Part shown: piece after piece, positions 11,666-28,528 of the stretch | How positions within the stretch are numbered: the stretch's first letter is position 1 | Layout of the letters: each line of letters opens with the position of its first letter | Origin: Anolis sagrei | Taxonomy: Eukaryota; Chordata; Lepidosauria; Squamata; Anolidae | Assembly: GCF_037176765.1 (NCBI RefSeq) | Contig: NC_090022.1 | Location: 82,406,209 to 82,470,208, forward strand | Direction: 5' to 3' | Length of the DNA stretch: 64,000 nt | Program-made: the position numbers and the translations under genes | Notes under the pieces: generated by a model | Databases searched by the model: none | What the model was told of the DNA's origin: nothing | Seen by the model: the letters and a program-made list of their open reading frames with translations, nothing else

Positions 11666-14600
11666 ATTTCTAGCCGAGGGGCCCCCATAGAGGTCGTGGT
11701 GGGGAGGGGGAGATGCGGGAAAAGGAGACCTCAAATTCGGCCTAATTCGGACCGCTTACCTACATTAATAATCCCAAACCGGTCTCCTATGGTAAATTGT
11801 TGTAACCAGGTTGGCGGGCCCTCCGGACTGAAGGTGGTGCTGTTGAACGCCAGATCTGTCAACGGAAAAACGACCTTTATCCAGGATCTAATCCTGGATG
11901 AGCGGGCAGATCTGGCGTGCATCACGGAGACCTGGTTGGATGAAGCTGGAGGCGTGAATCTAACCCAGCTTTGTCCTCCAGGTTTCTCCGTGCAGCACCA
12001 ACCGAGGTCCGGAGGACGGGGAGGCGGGGTCGCAGTGGTCTATAGAGATTCCATCCATCTGACCAGGAGTCCCATCCCGCAGACCACAAACTTTGAATGC
12101 GTCCACCTGAGGGTGGGTGACCGGGACAGAATAGGGATTCTGTTAGTGTACCGTCCACCTCGCTGCACTACAGTCTCCCTACCTGAGCTAGCGGGGGTAG
12201 TCTCGAGACTGGCGTTGGAGTCTCAACGGCTTATCGTGCTGGGAGACTTCAATATCCATGCCGAGGCGACCCTCACAGGAGCAGCTCAGGACTTCATGTC
12301 TGCCATGGCAACCATGGGGCTGTCCCAACAAATATCTGGCCCCACCCACTGTCCTGGACATACATTGGACTTGGTTTTCTGCCAGGGATGGGAGCAGGGT
12401 GGCGGTGTGGAGGAGTTGTCCATCTCTCCTTTGCCATGGACTGACCACTTCCTGATCAGATTTAGACTCACTGCACCCCCCAACCTCTGCAAAGGTGGAG
12501 GACCCATTAAGTTGGTCCGCCCCAGGAGGCTTATGGATCCGAATGGATTCCTGACGGCTCTTGGGGACTTTCCCGCCACCTCGGTAGGTGACCATGTCGA
12601 GGCCTTGGTCGCTCTCTGGAATGGAGAGATGGCCAGGGCAATTGATATGATCGCTCCGGAACGTCCCCTCTCAAGTAGCCGAGCTAAACCAGCTCCTTGG
12701 TTCACTGAGGAGCTGGCAGTGATGAAGCGAAGGAAGAGGGAACTAGAGAGCGTGTGGCGTTTGGATCCGAGCGAGTCAAACCGAACACGGTTTGTGTCCT
12801 TTCTAAGGGCATATGCCGCGGCAATAAAAGCCGCAAAGAAAACTTTCTTTGCGGCTACTATTGCGTCTGCAAGGAACCGTCCGGCGGAGTTGTTCCGAAT
12901 TGTCAGAGGTCTTTTAACCCCTGCCACCTCAGACGGGAGCTCTGACAATTCGGCCACGCGCTGCGAAGCATTTGCTCGGTTCTTTGCAGACAAAGTCGCT
13001 TTGATCCGTTCCGGTCTGGACACCATGTTAAATGCAGTCTCTGAGGATGTGACACGAGCACCTGCTTGTCCTATTTTGATGGATTCCTTTCAATTTGTGA
13101 AACCCGAGGATGTGGACAAGATACTTGGAGGAATGAGGCCCACCACGTCCATCCTAGACCCCTGCCCATCCTGGCTTCTGAAGGAGGCCAGAGGGGGATT
13201 GGCTGAGTGGGTAACGGTGGTGGTTAACGCTTCCCTTCGGGAAGGCGAAATTCCAGCGAGCTTAAAACAAGCTATTATAAAACCGCTGTTGAAGAAACCA
13301 TCACTGGATCCCACTAAATTTGACAACTTTCGGCCTGTTTCCAATCTCCCCTTTTTGGGCAAAGTCATGGAAAGCGTGGTGGCCTCACAACTCCAGGTAT
13401 TCTTGAGAGACACGGATTATCTGGATTTGGCACAGTCTGGCTTCAGACCGGGACATGGAACTGAGACGGTCTTGGTCGCCTTAGTGGATGATCTGCGCCG
13501 GGAGCTAGACAGGGGGAGTGTGTCCCTGTTGGTGCTCCTGGACCTCTCAGCGGCCTTCGATACTGTCGACCACGGTATCCTTCTGGGGTGCCTTGTGGAA
13601 ATGGGCCTCGGAGGCACTGTTTTGCAGTGGCTCCGGTCATTTCTGGAGGGCCGCACCCAGAAGGTGTTATTGGGGGACACCTGTTCAACACCACAGCCTT
13701 TGACTTGTGGGGTTCCACAGGGTTCTATACTGTCCCCCATGCTGTTTAATATCTACATGAAGCCGCTGGGTGAGATCATCCAGAGTTTCGGGGTGCGGTG
13801 TCATCTGTACGCAGATGATGTCCAACTCTGTCACTCCCTCCCACCTGCTACTAAGGAGGCTGTCGAGGTCCTGAACCGGTGCCTGGCCGCTGTAATGGTC
13901 TGGATGAGGGCGAACAAATTGAAATTAAATCCAGACAAGACAGAGGTACTCCTGGTCAGTCGCAAGGCCGAACAGGGTATAGGGTTACAGCCTGTGCTGG
14001 ACGGGGTCGCACTCCCCTTGAAGGCACAGGTTCGCAGCTTGGGTGTGATCCTGGATTCATCGTTGAGCCTGGATCCCCAGGTTTCAGCGGTGACCAGGGG
14101 AGCATTTGCACAGCTCAGGCTCGTGCGCCAGCTGCGCCCGTACCTCGGGAAGTCTGACTTGGCCACGGTAGTACACGCTCTGGTCACATCCCGCCTTGAC
14201 TACTGCAACGCTCTCTATGTGGGGCTGCCCTTGAAAACAGCCCGGAAGCTTCAGCTAGTTCAGCGTGCGGCAGCCATGTTACTAACAGGAGCGGGACGCA
14301 GGGAGCACACAACGCCCTTGTTGTTCCAGCTCCACTGGCTGCCGATCTGCTACCGGGCCCAATTCAAGGTGCTGGTGCTGGCCTACAAAGCCCTAAACGG
14401 TTCCGGCCCAAAATACCTTGCTGACCGCATCTCGGCCTATGAGCCCACGAGGACCTTGAGATCGTCTGGGGAGGCCCTTCTCTCGATCCCGCCTGCCTCA
14501 CAGGCACGTCTGGCGGGGACGAGAGATAGGGCCTTCTCGGTGGTGGCCCCCCGGCTGTGGAACACCCTCCCTGTAGATATCAGACAGGCGCCCTCCCTGA

Positions 14601-14888
14601 TGGCATTCCGTAAGAGCCTAAAGACATGGTTATTTGAGAAGGCGTTTGACTAAGTGCTACAATTGGCAACGATGATCGGAACGGAATATGGATAACGAGT
14701 TTGGTTTATGATTCTACGATGAGACGGCGCGGATGATTTAGTGTAATTGTATTATTGATAGTTATGTTGATTTTGTTGTGATATTGCCTATTGTAAACTG
14801 TTTTTATATGTTGTACACCGCCGTGAGTCGCCCTAGGGCTGAGAACGGCGGTCAACAAATGCAGTAAATAAATAAATAAATAAAATAA
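11666..14888 (+). mobile_element. L2-clade (CR1 superfamily) LINE with unbroken coding frame
   Basis: Non-LTR retrotransposon copy. It begins in GC-rich sequence right after an (AAAT)n tract, carries one open frame of about 2.96 kb, and ends with a 3' UTR of about 235 nt, a CCGCCGT...ACGGCGG stem-loop (about 14819-14851) and an AAATAAAT-type tail. The stem-loop plus short tandem tail is the usual L2/CR1 3' end. GC-rich coding against AT-rich flanks, and the lack of stops, suggest a young insertion. The 5' end may be truncated, since no separate ORF1 is seen. Confidence 0.9.
11696..14653 (+). CDS. L2-type ORF2: AP endonuclease and reverse transcriptase
   Basis: Polyprotein for LINE target-primed reverse transcription: it nicks DNA and copies the element's RNA at the nick. 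Endonuclease motifs in order: LLNARS near residue 50, ITETWLDE near 76, VYRPP near 150, VLGDFNIH near 183, GHTLDLVF and WTDHFL near 220-245. Reverse transcriptase motifs: FRPVSNLPFLGKV near 545, SGFRPGHGTE, LLDLSAAFDTVDH near 615, GVPQGSILSPMLFNIYM, and the catalytic YADD near 705. The C terminus (HWLPICYRAQFKVLVLAYKA, LWNTLPVDIRQ, FRKSLKTWLF) is typical of L2/CR1. The frame is open from 11666; 11696 is a GTG, and the first ATG is at 11789 (954 aa), so the true start is uncertain. No frameshift or internal stop. Confidence 0.9.
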   Translation: MVGRGRCGKRRPQIRPNSDRLPTLIIPNRSPMVNCCNQVGGPSGLKVVLLNARSVNGKTTFIQDLILDERADLACITETWLDEAGGVNLTQLCPPGFSVQHQPRSGGRGGGVAVVYRDSIHLTRSPIPQTTNFECVHLRVGDRDRIGILLVYRPPRCTTVSLPELAGVVSRLALESQRLIVLGDFNIHAEATLTGAAQDFMSAMATMGLSQQISGPTHCPGHTLDLVFCQGWEQGGGVEELSISPLPWTDHFLIRFRLTAPPNLCKGGGPIKLVRPRRLMDPNGFLTALGDFPATSVGDHVEALVALWNGEMARAIDMIAPERPLSSSRAKPAPWFTEELAVMKRRKRELESVWRLDPSESNRTRFVSFLRAYAAAIKAAKKTFFAATIASARNRPAELFRIVRGLLTPATSDGSSDNSATRCEAFARFFADKVALIRSGLDTMLNAVSEDVTRAPACPILMDSFQFVKPEDVDKILGGMRPTTSILDPCPSWLLKEARGGLAEWVTVVVNASLREGEIPASLKQAIIKPLLKKPSLDPTKFDNFRPVSNLPFLGKVMESVVASQLQVFLRDTDYLDLAQSGFRPGHGTETVLVALVDDLRRELDRGSVSLLVLLDLSAAFDTVDHGILLGCLVEMGLGGTVLQWLRSFLEGRTQKVLLGDTCSTPQPLTCGVPQGSILSPMLFNIYMKPLGEIIQSFGVRCHLYADDVQLCHSLPPATKEAVEVLNRCLAAVMVWMRANKLKLNPDKTEVLLVSRKAEQGIGLQPVLDGVALPLKAQVRSLGVILDSSLSLDPQVSAVTRGAFAQLRLVRQLRPYLGKSDLATVVHALVTSRLDYCNALYVGLPLKTARKLQLVQRAAAMLLTGAGRREHTTPLLFQLHWLPICYRAQFKVLVLAYKALNGSGPKYLADRISAYEPTRTLRSSGEALLSIPPASQARLAGTRDRAFSVVAPRLWNTLPVDIRQAPSLMAFRKSLKTWLFEKAFD

Positions 14889-15979
14889 ATAGAAGTTGAC
14901 CTGGTGGCAATTAACAAAATGTTTCCTCTTGAGGTTTATCATTGTTCACACATTGCAGATGCATTGTTGTAAGGTTATTGCCCCTGAAACACTCCTAGTT
15001 ATTTATTTAATAAGAAGAATAATCTCTGAATACAATCACAAGGTTTCTGACAAATAGACAGACATATCTAATTTAATTATATGAAAAAAATTGCCTTAAT
15101 GTAAATCTAAATTTGAGTTGCTCTATATTATTGGTCTGTATGAATCAAGAACCAATCTATGAGGATTCTAACCTTTTATTTAAGCTAAGGGGGAAAACCT
15201 CGTGTTGGCTGAAAACTAATCAGTTCTACAATTGCTTGATTCTGAAGACTACAAAGCTATTCACCCTGCCATAACATCTTTACCAAAGCATAAAGCCTCT
15301 CAAAGGTTGTGATCCCCCATAGTAAATGAACACTTCACCTTTAATTAAAGAAGTTCATCAGGAAACATAGGAACATGAGAGAACAACCTGAGTAAATATG
15401 CTCAGAAATAGTGCCTGTCCATAGTGCAGATTTTGTAATGAGCACATTTTCATTATTTCAGAAGAGTAATTCAGAAATGTAATCTAGTGTGAAATAAAGG
15501 CAGCATCATTTTGTGCTTGACATAATGATGCAATTGAAGACTGAACATTCATTATCAAGGCAACATGTTTCTGTTCCTTTCACAGCTTCATTCAGAATAA
15601 ACTGAAATTCTCAACACATTGTGGGTGCCATTTGATTGCTTGTAGTCAAACTTTCTAAAGGAAAAAACGTAATTAGTCAGGTGTATTCCAAAGTCACTAT
15701 AATTGCTTTAAGTCTGGACTTACTTTTGAACAGGTCTATATAGGCTAGATATGTAGTCAGTAAATGGCATTCATTCATGATGCCAATTCACCATTGATTT
15801 CCCTTCCCTCTGCAACCACTGTTGTGTTTTTGTTGGGGAAGAAGACACATGAACTCATTCCAGAGCACTACCTTTCTCCATTCAAAACTATAACACTCCC
15901 CAAATGCCTCCACATGCCTGTCTCTTTTAATGGGGAAGATCATATAGTTGTTTCCTGGCAATCTTCCCATATGAACTGT
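14889..15979. other. Intergenic, nothing recognised
   Basis: AT-rich, no recognised element between the L2-type LINE and the Bov-B fragment. Confidence 0.5.
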
Positions 15980-16643
15980 TTGTTGTTCATTCGTTCAGTT
16001 GCTTCCGACTCTTCGTGATCTCATGGACCATCCCACGCCAGAGCGCCCTGTCAGCCATCACCTCCCCCAGCTCCTTCAGAGTCAATCCAGTCACTTCAAG
16101 AATACCATTCATCCATCTTGCCTTTGGTCAGCCCCTCTTCCTTTTTCTTTCCATTTTCCCCAGCATCATTGTCTTCTCTAAGCTTTCCTTTCTTCTCATG
16201 ATGTGGCCAAAGTACTTCATGTTTGCCTCTACTATTCTTCCCTCCAATGAGCAGTCAGGCTTTATTTCCTGAAGTATGGACTGGTTGGATGTTCTGGCGG
16301 TCCAAGGCACTCTCAGAACTTTCCTCCAACACCACAGTTCAAAAGCATCTGTCTTCCTTCACTCAGCCTTCCCTATGGTCCCATTGCTTTGACTATGCGA
16401 ATCTTCGTTGCCAGTGTGATGTCTCTACTCTTCACTATTTTATTGAGATTGGACATTGCTCTACTCCCAAGAAGTAAGCGTCTTCTGCTTTCCTGGCTAC
16501 AGTCTGTATCTGCAGTAATCTTTGTACCTAGAAATACAAAGTCTGTCACTGCCTCCACATTTTCTCCATTTGCCAGTTATCAATCAACCCGGTTGCCATA
16601 ATCTTGGGGTTTTTTTTATGTTTAACTGCAACCCAACTTTTGC
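15980..16643 (-). mobile_element. Bov-B LINE, 3' part
   Basis: The reverse strand encodes the C-terminal Bov-B reverse transcriptase region: SQESRRRLLLGSRAMSNL, KSRDITLATKIRIVKAM, PWTARTSNQSILQEIKPDCS and KYFGHIMRRKESLEKTMMLG, ending in the 3' end whose complement begins TGTTGTTCATTCGTTCAGTT. Broken by frame changes and stops. Bov-B is the autonomous partner thought to move Sauria SINEs. Confidence 0.85.
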
Positions 16644-16984
16644 ACATAAACTGTGTAGCCCTCTTACTTTCCAACCAATTGACATGGGAGGAGGACAAAA
16701 CATTGTATGCCAAGAGACTTCCCTCCTCTGCATCATTGTGGATGAGAGGGAAGAAGATAAGGTGTATACTAATATTCACTTGACTGGAGTCACTGTCTAT
16801 CACTGTTTTGAGATACTTGTGGACAAAAATACTGCCAATCCCTGATACAGACCATCACCCAGCATGGTCAATGATTAGGCATGAGTATTAGTCCAACATC
16901 TGGAATATTAGTCCAAGTCTAAACTACTTATATTTTAGACTTATATTATCTCCCCCATTCCCTGACCCTCAGTTCCTTTATAGC

Positions 16985-17210
16985 AGGGGTGGCCAAATTT
17001 GCTTAACATAATAGCCATATTATAAACTTCTGATCTTCGAGAGCTCCAAGATATGAACAAATATTACACACATTAGTACTGTCATATTTTGTTAAAATTA
17101 TAATATTTAGAAACACACCTAATGTAGGTAATATTTATCAATGTATGCAGTTTTTAAATTGTTAATTTGTATTGGTTTCAATACTAAAAAACTACACATA
17201 CACATATACA
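16985..17210 (+). repeat. Possible hAT fragment, one end
   Basis: Begins CAGGGGTGGCCAAATTTGCT, a hAT-style terminus, and continues AT-rich; the opposite end was not found. Confidence 0.35.
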
Positions 17211-19254
17211 TATATACCAAATGTTTTCAAAATCATGACCGGTTAGGGATCAAAGCAAACCCATACTCAATCAATTGTTCAAACCATCCATTTGAAACAA
17301 TATTGTAATATTTTTTCAAGCAATTATGCATCTGATTTTACAGCAGGGTATGTATTTTAAGTTCCATTCGCTAATTTGTTCCAGGAGGCTGCAGTTTAAT
17401 TTGAAGTGCAATTACAGTAGAAACAAAAAACCAATGCACCAATGTTTTCACATATCTTAAATCTGACAAAAGACGGTAGGTAATTGGTTCTTATAAGAAC
17501 AAGACAACCTACACTATATTTTCCTCTTCCCCTTTCTTCACAACATACAATGAAATGAGAGTTCCTGGAGGAAATCAGTTGCCCTATAAGGATTTGCTAA
17601 TACCTGATTTTATGCCCTATAAGGATTTGTTAATACCCGATTCTATGACAATGATAAATATAGGTTAAGACTAGAGAGGAGTTCATGGTGGTGGGTTATT
17701 CAATGAAATGGTTTACCTACAGAAAAATAACTGAATAAGATGGATACACAAAAGTATTTTAAACAGTTAAATCAGGTTTTAAATCTTACTGTACACAGCT
17801 GATGAGCATTTGGCTGCTGAATAGTATGCGTTGCTGTTGAATTACAAAATGGAGGAGGAACAAGTGAAATATTGCACTGTGAAATGGGCTCAAAATACAC
17901 AGGACTTGACAATTAGGGTTTCAAAGCCCAGTTTACCCTTAGGGCAATGTTTAAGAATCTTCCATCTTTGCTATCCTGTAGCCAAGTAATTCTTCTTCTG
18001 CTTTTCTTCCCTTGCCTCTCAGGAGTTGTATAAACTTGAACGCTCGTTATTTCCTTTTTGTTAGGAAAAAAAAAAAACATCCCTGTGTCACAGAACAGGA
18101 TTATAAAAAATCAAGACAAGTGGCATTATACAGTTGAGAATATTTCTGCTGGAAAACAACCTCACTGATTGTACAGGAAATTGTTTCTAGATCTAGGATG
18201 AACTGTTAAGAGATGGCAAGGAGCTTTAAGTGCACATAAGAATGCTATATGGATTGACATGCAAATAACACACTTTATCTAATTCCATGAAAAGTCTGCT
18301 GGCAATGGTTAAAGTCAATTGTTTAGTTACTGAACAATTCATTTGCTTGCCATTTTCTGACAAAAGAAATGTAAAGCTAAAAACACAGTTTACAATAGTA
18401 TATTTTATTCTGGAAAAACAGCACCACCTTATTTTTATATGAAAGTATGAAGCCCAGTGCTGTTACAGGAAACCAGCATTACAAAATCAAGCATTACTTT
18501 GATGTTTTAAGCAATAGTTCAGTTAAAGCACAATTTATTGATCATGAAGGAAGCCAGAGGTTACAGAAATAAGACAAAATTTTGCAACTGATAGGTAACA
18601 TTGGTTTGAAAAGAAAATAGAGGAATGTTTATCTTTTGTGGGTGACTGGATATTGTGCAATGGAAACCTCATGAGAAACTTGCCCTTATCATTAACAAAA
18701 ATACCATGTTGACGGAGTAATTTTACATAATTACTTACTTAGCTGCATCAGTTACTAACTGCTAACATCACCAACATTTTCCATGTAAATAGTATTACAG
18801 GATTTATAAAGATTCCAGAAAACTAGTCACACAGCACAACATTTTAACTATTCTTTCAATTTTGACAACACATTTCAACTTACACATTGAAGAAATATAT
18901 ATTTGAATCTTGGCTTTTGTTATAACAACTATACACAAGACAGCACTCTATATATTTTCCATGTCATAAATGCATCTTATATACAGAAGAATCTAGAAGA
19001 CATAAACAGTTAAAACAAACTTAGGGTCCACTGGAACGAGGGATCGTCACCACACTCCAGAAAATGATGTATTTCCTGGATTAATTCTTGACACAAATTG
19101 TCTGCATTGTATTATCAATGTATTTCAGAAAGTACATTTTCCCATACATGTATTTCCTCATCTATGCAAACAACAATTAAAAAGGTGGTGGTCTTTAAAT
19201 GGCTTTCCCAATATTATCTACTTATTTGAAAGCCACTCAGTGGTTTTGCTAGTA

Positions 19255-19385
19255 CAGTGGTTCTCAACCTGTGGGCCCCCAGGTGTTTTGGCCTACAACT
19301 CCCAAAAATCCCAGTTAATCTACTGTTAGGATTTCTGGGAGTTAAAAGCCAAAACATCTGGGGACACACAGGTTGCGACCTACTG
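19255..19385. mobile_element. Palindromic hAT MITE, family A, copy 2
   Basis: Same termini and interior as the copy at 5744. Flanks TGCTAGTA and TTCTAGGG agree at 5 of 8, so it is older. Downstream of MFAP3. Confidence 0.82.
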
Positions 19386-20057
19386 TTCTAGGGGAATGTC
19401 ATACAGTGTTCTCTTACGTCTACTGGGTTGGTAGCACCATGAAAGAAACCTGGGTTTGCTAGTTGTGCCTTGATATTAATCTCAGGAGGCTATGTTTGCC
19501 TCACATTCAGACTTCAAGGTACAAAAGGACACATGATAATCTGATGTGCTTTGGCCTACAGATCCACCTGGCAATCTGAACAGTCACTATTATTATGCCA
19601 AGCAACAATAAAACGTGAACTGCTTTAAATAATTTGCCACTGTGGATCGTAGCCGAGACCATACATTCACATGATTAAAAACATTCAAATCTCTTGTCTC
19701 TAGCATTAGAAGCTTTGCTCTCAGAACACACTGAGCACCATTTTCTTTCAATACAGAACAGCAAAGTGTGTAATTAAATATTTGAACAATTAACTCAAAG
19801 TTGCTGTGCAAAATCAGCTCGACAGCATTCAGCAAAACACAGGGTTCCATTAATACTCTGCTGCAGTTTTCTTCACATCTAGAAGATTCTTTACACTAGG
19901 AAACAGATTCTTGGAATTAGCTGGCTTGCTCTGTTCATTCATAAGACAATATATATTTCTGAGAATATTTATCAGCCAGGATCACCAAAGTAACCTCCCT
20001 TAACCTAGTGCTGCCAAATTAGCTGAAACAAGGGAAAACATTATATGGAATTTATCT

Positions 20058-20233
20058 TGTATTGCCGATGGCTTTCATGGCCGGAATCACTGGGTTGTTG
20101 TAGGTTTTTCGCCTGCATCTATGGCAGGCATCCTCACAACCTCTGATGATGCCTGCCATAGATGCAGGCAAAACGTCAGGAGAGAATGCTTCTAGAACAT
20201 GGCCATACAGCCTGGAAAATCTACAACAACCCA
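20058..20233 (+). mobile_element. Penelope-like foldback element, family 1, copy 1
   Basis: Flanked by an exact 11-bp duplication GGAATTTATCT (20047-20057, 20234-20244). The left end has an unmatched extension of about 30 nt (TATTGCCGATGGCTTTCATG...), then inverted arms (GTTGTAGGTTTTTC / ATCTACAACAAC; GCCTGCATCTATGGCAGGCA and its complement). One-sided extension, inverted arms and variable-length duplications are known features of Penelope-like retroelements. No protein coding. Downstream of MFAP3. Confidence 0.65.
20133..20185 (+). ncRNA. Hammerhead-ribozyme-like motif (family 1, copy 1)
   Basis: CTGATGA at 20143-20149, a hairpin GCCTGC/GCAGGC, then AAAA where GAAA is expected (20170-20173), CGTC with cleavage-type GTC ending 20177, and stem I CCT (20140-20142) pairing AGG (20178-20180). 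Stem III would be only AC/GT. The GAAA change probably kills this copy. One extra base between CTGATGA and stem II departs from the textbook form. Confidence 0.5.
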
Positions 20234-21469
20234 GGAATTTATCTAATACACAGTTTCAATCTTTCTAATATGCTGTTTCTTTCTTTGTAGCAGAGATAAC
20301 AGGTGCACCACAGGAACAGAACTGAATGTGGCCTAGAAAGTACAGCTTTTTCCCGACATGGATACTGTGCCTGTTTTCTTGAAAAATTCTATGGTAGTAA
20401 GACTTTATGCATGACCAACATATCTTAACTGGACACAACAGTAAGCCATATGCTCCAAATGGGATTCAGGGCAACAAAGTTTAGTAAAAAAAACATGACA
20501 GGAGCATTAGCCATGAGTTACTGTTTCTATATAACATTTTATTGCCTATAGCAGTAAAAGCGGAATGCTACATCTTGGGGTCAGAAGCTGACAATTCGAG
20601 TTTCTAAGAAATATACAGCATAGTCTTTTGAAAGTACCCCTCTGCCATGTTATCACTTTTTTATCATTTCTATTTTATGAAAAATAGAGATGATAAATCT
20701 CTTCATGCAATGAAATTCAAGCTACTATGAGCTGAATATTACTCAAATTGTCTGTTGCACAGCAAGGTGTCACTGCCAGAGCCTCCAATCTCTAAGGTAT
20801 CATTACTGTTGCTATTTGTCATCCACTTCTACTACTGCTATAAATGTAACATTAATCAGCTTGAAAACACAGCTTATTTTCCTTCAGTGACTGGAGCTCA
20901 AATGGCATTCCATGAATAAAATGGCAGGAGAGCAGCTGGAAATTAAGTGGAGCTCTTGTTGACATGCTGTTGAAGTTATGACATTGTTTTAGTAATCTGA
21001 AAGAAGCAATTTGCACAATGCAGAGAAGCCTTATATACATACTGAACCTGAACTGAACATAAAATGTAAATACAGTAATACACTTTCAATGTGTAAAATG
21101 AAAAAGAAAGCACCAAATAGTGAAAATGGGAGTCGGCTTTGATTTGTCAGGAAACTTGGGAGTAACAGCGAACAAGTATACTCATGTCTCAACATTAGGC
21201 TGACAATGACTTAATCTTTGGCAGTGTGAAAGTAAGAGAGTCAGTCATAGGCCACATCATCAAAGGAACATCCTTCCTAGAAATTAAATCCAGAATTAGA
21301 TGTTTCCACTTCCTCTGAGGCAGTCAATTTTCCAATTCTACTTGATATTAATTGCCCCAATTCGTAACACTAGAGACATGCCACTACTTTACTGTGGCTT
21401 TTGGCAACTGTACCTGCATGGGGACAGACTACCATGCTATTACACACCAGTGACATGCTTTAAAAAATT

Positions 21470-21726
21470 ATTATTATTATTATCGTGTCAGAAGCTACTT
21501 GAGAAATGGCAAGTCGCTTCTGTAGTGAGAGAATTGGCCATCTGCAGGGATGTTGCCCAGGGGATGCCCAGATGTGTTACCATCCTGTGGGAGGATTTTC
21601 TCATGTCCCTGCATGGGAAGCTGGGGTTGACAGGTGGGAGCTCACCCTGTCTTGCAGATTCGAACAGCTGACCTTCAGGTCAGCAGTTCAGCTGGCACAA
21701 GTTTAACCCATTGTGCCACCACGTCT
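21470..21726 (-). repeat. Sauria-type tRNA-derived SINE
   Basis: Same family as the copy at 988-1261, reverse orientation. A box TGGCACAATGG near 21708-21718, diverged B box near 21656-21667, tail a (TTA)n tract at 21468-21482. Lies downstream of MFAP3. Confidence 0.82.
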
Positions 21727-22189
21727 TATGTGGTTCAGCAGCAACATGCTGAATAAGTTTCAGTCTATATGCACCAGGATGAAATGGTAGAATGCACTAC
21801 ATCATTTCAACATTCAAAGTGGGGGAATCCCATTTTGGAGAGGTCACCTATGTTTTAAACGGCTGTAGAATTCTCTTCTTAAAGTGGCCAGAAAGGCTAT
21901 TTTCTGGTAAGTCTTTTAATTGCAATAGACCTTTGGAAACTGGTTGCTGGGAGGTGGGGAAAGAGGCTACAAAGTCCACTGTTATCATTGCTAGGTGCTT
22001 ACAAGTTATCTCCAATGTATGGCAATCTCATCCTTGGTTGTTGCCTTCCTGCAGCATCTGGACTCTTCTTCAACTATTAACTAACCTTCTAAAGCTTTCT
22101 AAATCAGACAGGATCAGGTGTCTTCAAAGTATTTAGGCTTGCTTTTTTTTAAATGAAGATGCTACTGGATTGTTTTCATTCTATTGGTA

Positions 22190-22282
22190 GGATAATTCTA
22201 TTTTACATTTTGTACAGTTTTCTATGTATTCATTTTTATAAGCTGCCCTGGGGAAAAGGTAGAATATAAATGAATAAAAACC
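22190..22282 (+). repeat. L2/CR1-type LINE 3' end fragment
   Basis: TAAGCTGCCCTGGGGAAAAG and GTAGAATATAAATGAATAAA: diverged form of the stem-loop plus tandem tail seen at 14819-14888. Confidence 0.55.
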
Positions 22283-23442
22283 CACCAAAGACAACTCTAG
22301 ACAAGACAACAATCCCGATTAGTTAACCATGGACCAAGCTAGAATTGCCCTGCTACATCTGTATAATACTCTTCACCTGAGGTACAATCTGTTGCACTAT
22401 CAGCTGCCCCCCTACCACTCAAATGATAGCCTTAGAGGGATATCATTCAACCTGGTATCAAACTCTTTAAAGTATACACCAGATTTAAGGGCCAAACTAA
22501 ATATTGCATGGCAGATGGTTGTGTGTAACAGGTACCTACAATCTGTTTTTCCACTTGTATGCCGAAACTATTTTTTACACAACATAAGCTTCTTCAGCTG
22601 CTCTTCATTAAACACACACATTAAGAGATCTGTTGTGATGGTGTCTCTATACATTGGCCTCCTTCGCTAACATTTCTTACAAACAGACTTTTGGGGAAGT
22701 GAGAGGTTTTTTCTTCTTCTTCTTTTAAATGCACTTCGAGATTTTCATTTACACGGCTGTTGCCTTCACCATAGCAGTACTGATGGCACCAAAGCACTTT
22801 GGCATTTCAGCACTGTTAATTCCAGAAGAAAGAGAATTCTTGTAATGCTGGTGGGCTGAGCTTCAGTTGAAAAGTGAAAAAAGTACTCTGCTGAACTACT
22901 TGGCAGCATGTTGGGGTTACTATTTTGCATTTCCATTTCATAGTTCAAGGATTGCATTGTATAGCTCTTGCTATAGTCTTTATTTGAACTTATCAACTGT
23001 CTGACAACTTCAGATAGGCTGCAGTCTTCCATGGTCTAGCAAATGATGCCAGCAAACACCACAAATTCATGACTGGATACATTCAGGAATTTAGACTTCC
23101 CTGCAGATACGACAAAAACAGTTCATGTCAGTGTATTCTTTTTGTCTGTAAATATGTACCACCTATTAGAACAGGGTTTCCCTTCTGTAAAATGCTTCTA
23201 ATAATAGGAATATTTTAATCTTTACTGAAGTGAACTTCAAAAGATCTTCATCTAAGCCATTTTCAAAAATGGATTATATGACATACACAATGACAAAAAT
23301 GCTTGCTGTATTGGCACCTTAGTCTCTTAAGAAGTTAAAAACAGAAGCCTGTGCATTTGTGATTATGGCTGCATTTCTTCTTTTCCTGCCTCTCAGCTTG
23401 CAGGAAATTTGATGTAGCCTTTATTCCTCTGTTTCTGTTGCT

Positions 23443-28528
<5,086 letters not shown>

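Larger units (their letters stand above)
18000..23442 (-). other. AT-rich region 3' of MFAP3, probably partly its 3' UTR
   Basis: More than 5 kb directly downstream of the MFAP3 stop with no recognised gene. It holds one palindromic hAT MITE, one Penelope-like foldback and one SINE, listed separately. MFAP3 transcripts in other amniotes have long 3' UTRs, so the proximal part is probably transcribed. Several AATAAA motifs occur on the minus strand and I could not choose among them. Open frames here, such as 22329-22670 plus, have no recognisable similarity and are probably chance. Confidence 0.4.

Noticed and set aside
12188-14187. Antisense frames of 60-246 codons
   Set aside because: Shadows of the GC-rich L2-type ORF on the other strand.
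20058-20233. Palindrome resembling a CRISPR-like or DNA-transposon repeat
   Set aside because: Eukaryotic context, no spacer array, and one-sided ends with variable duplications fit a Penelope-like element better.
22329-23032. Frames of 88-113 codons around the MFAP3 3' region
   Set aside because: No similarity to known proteins and probably within MFAP3 3' UTR sequence.
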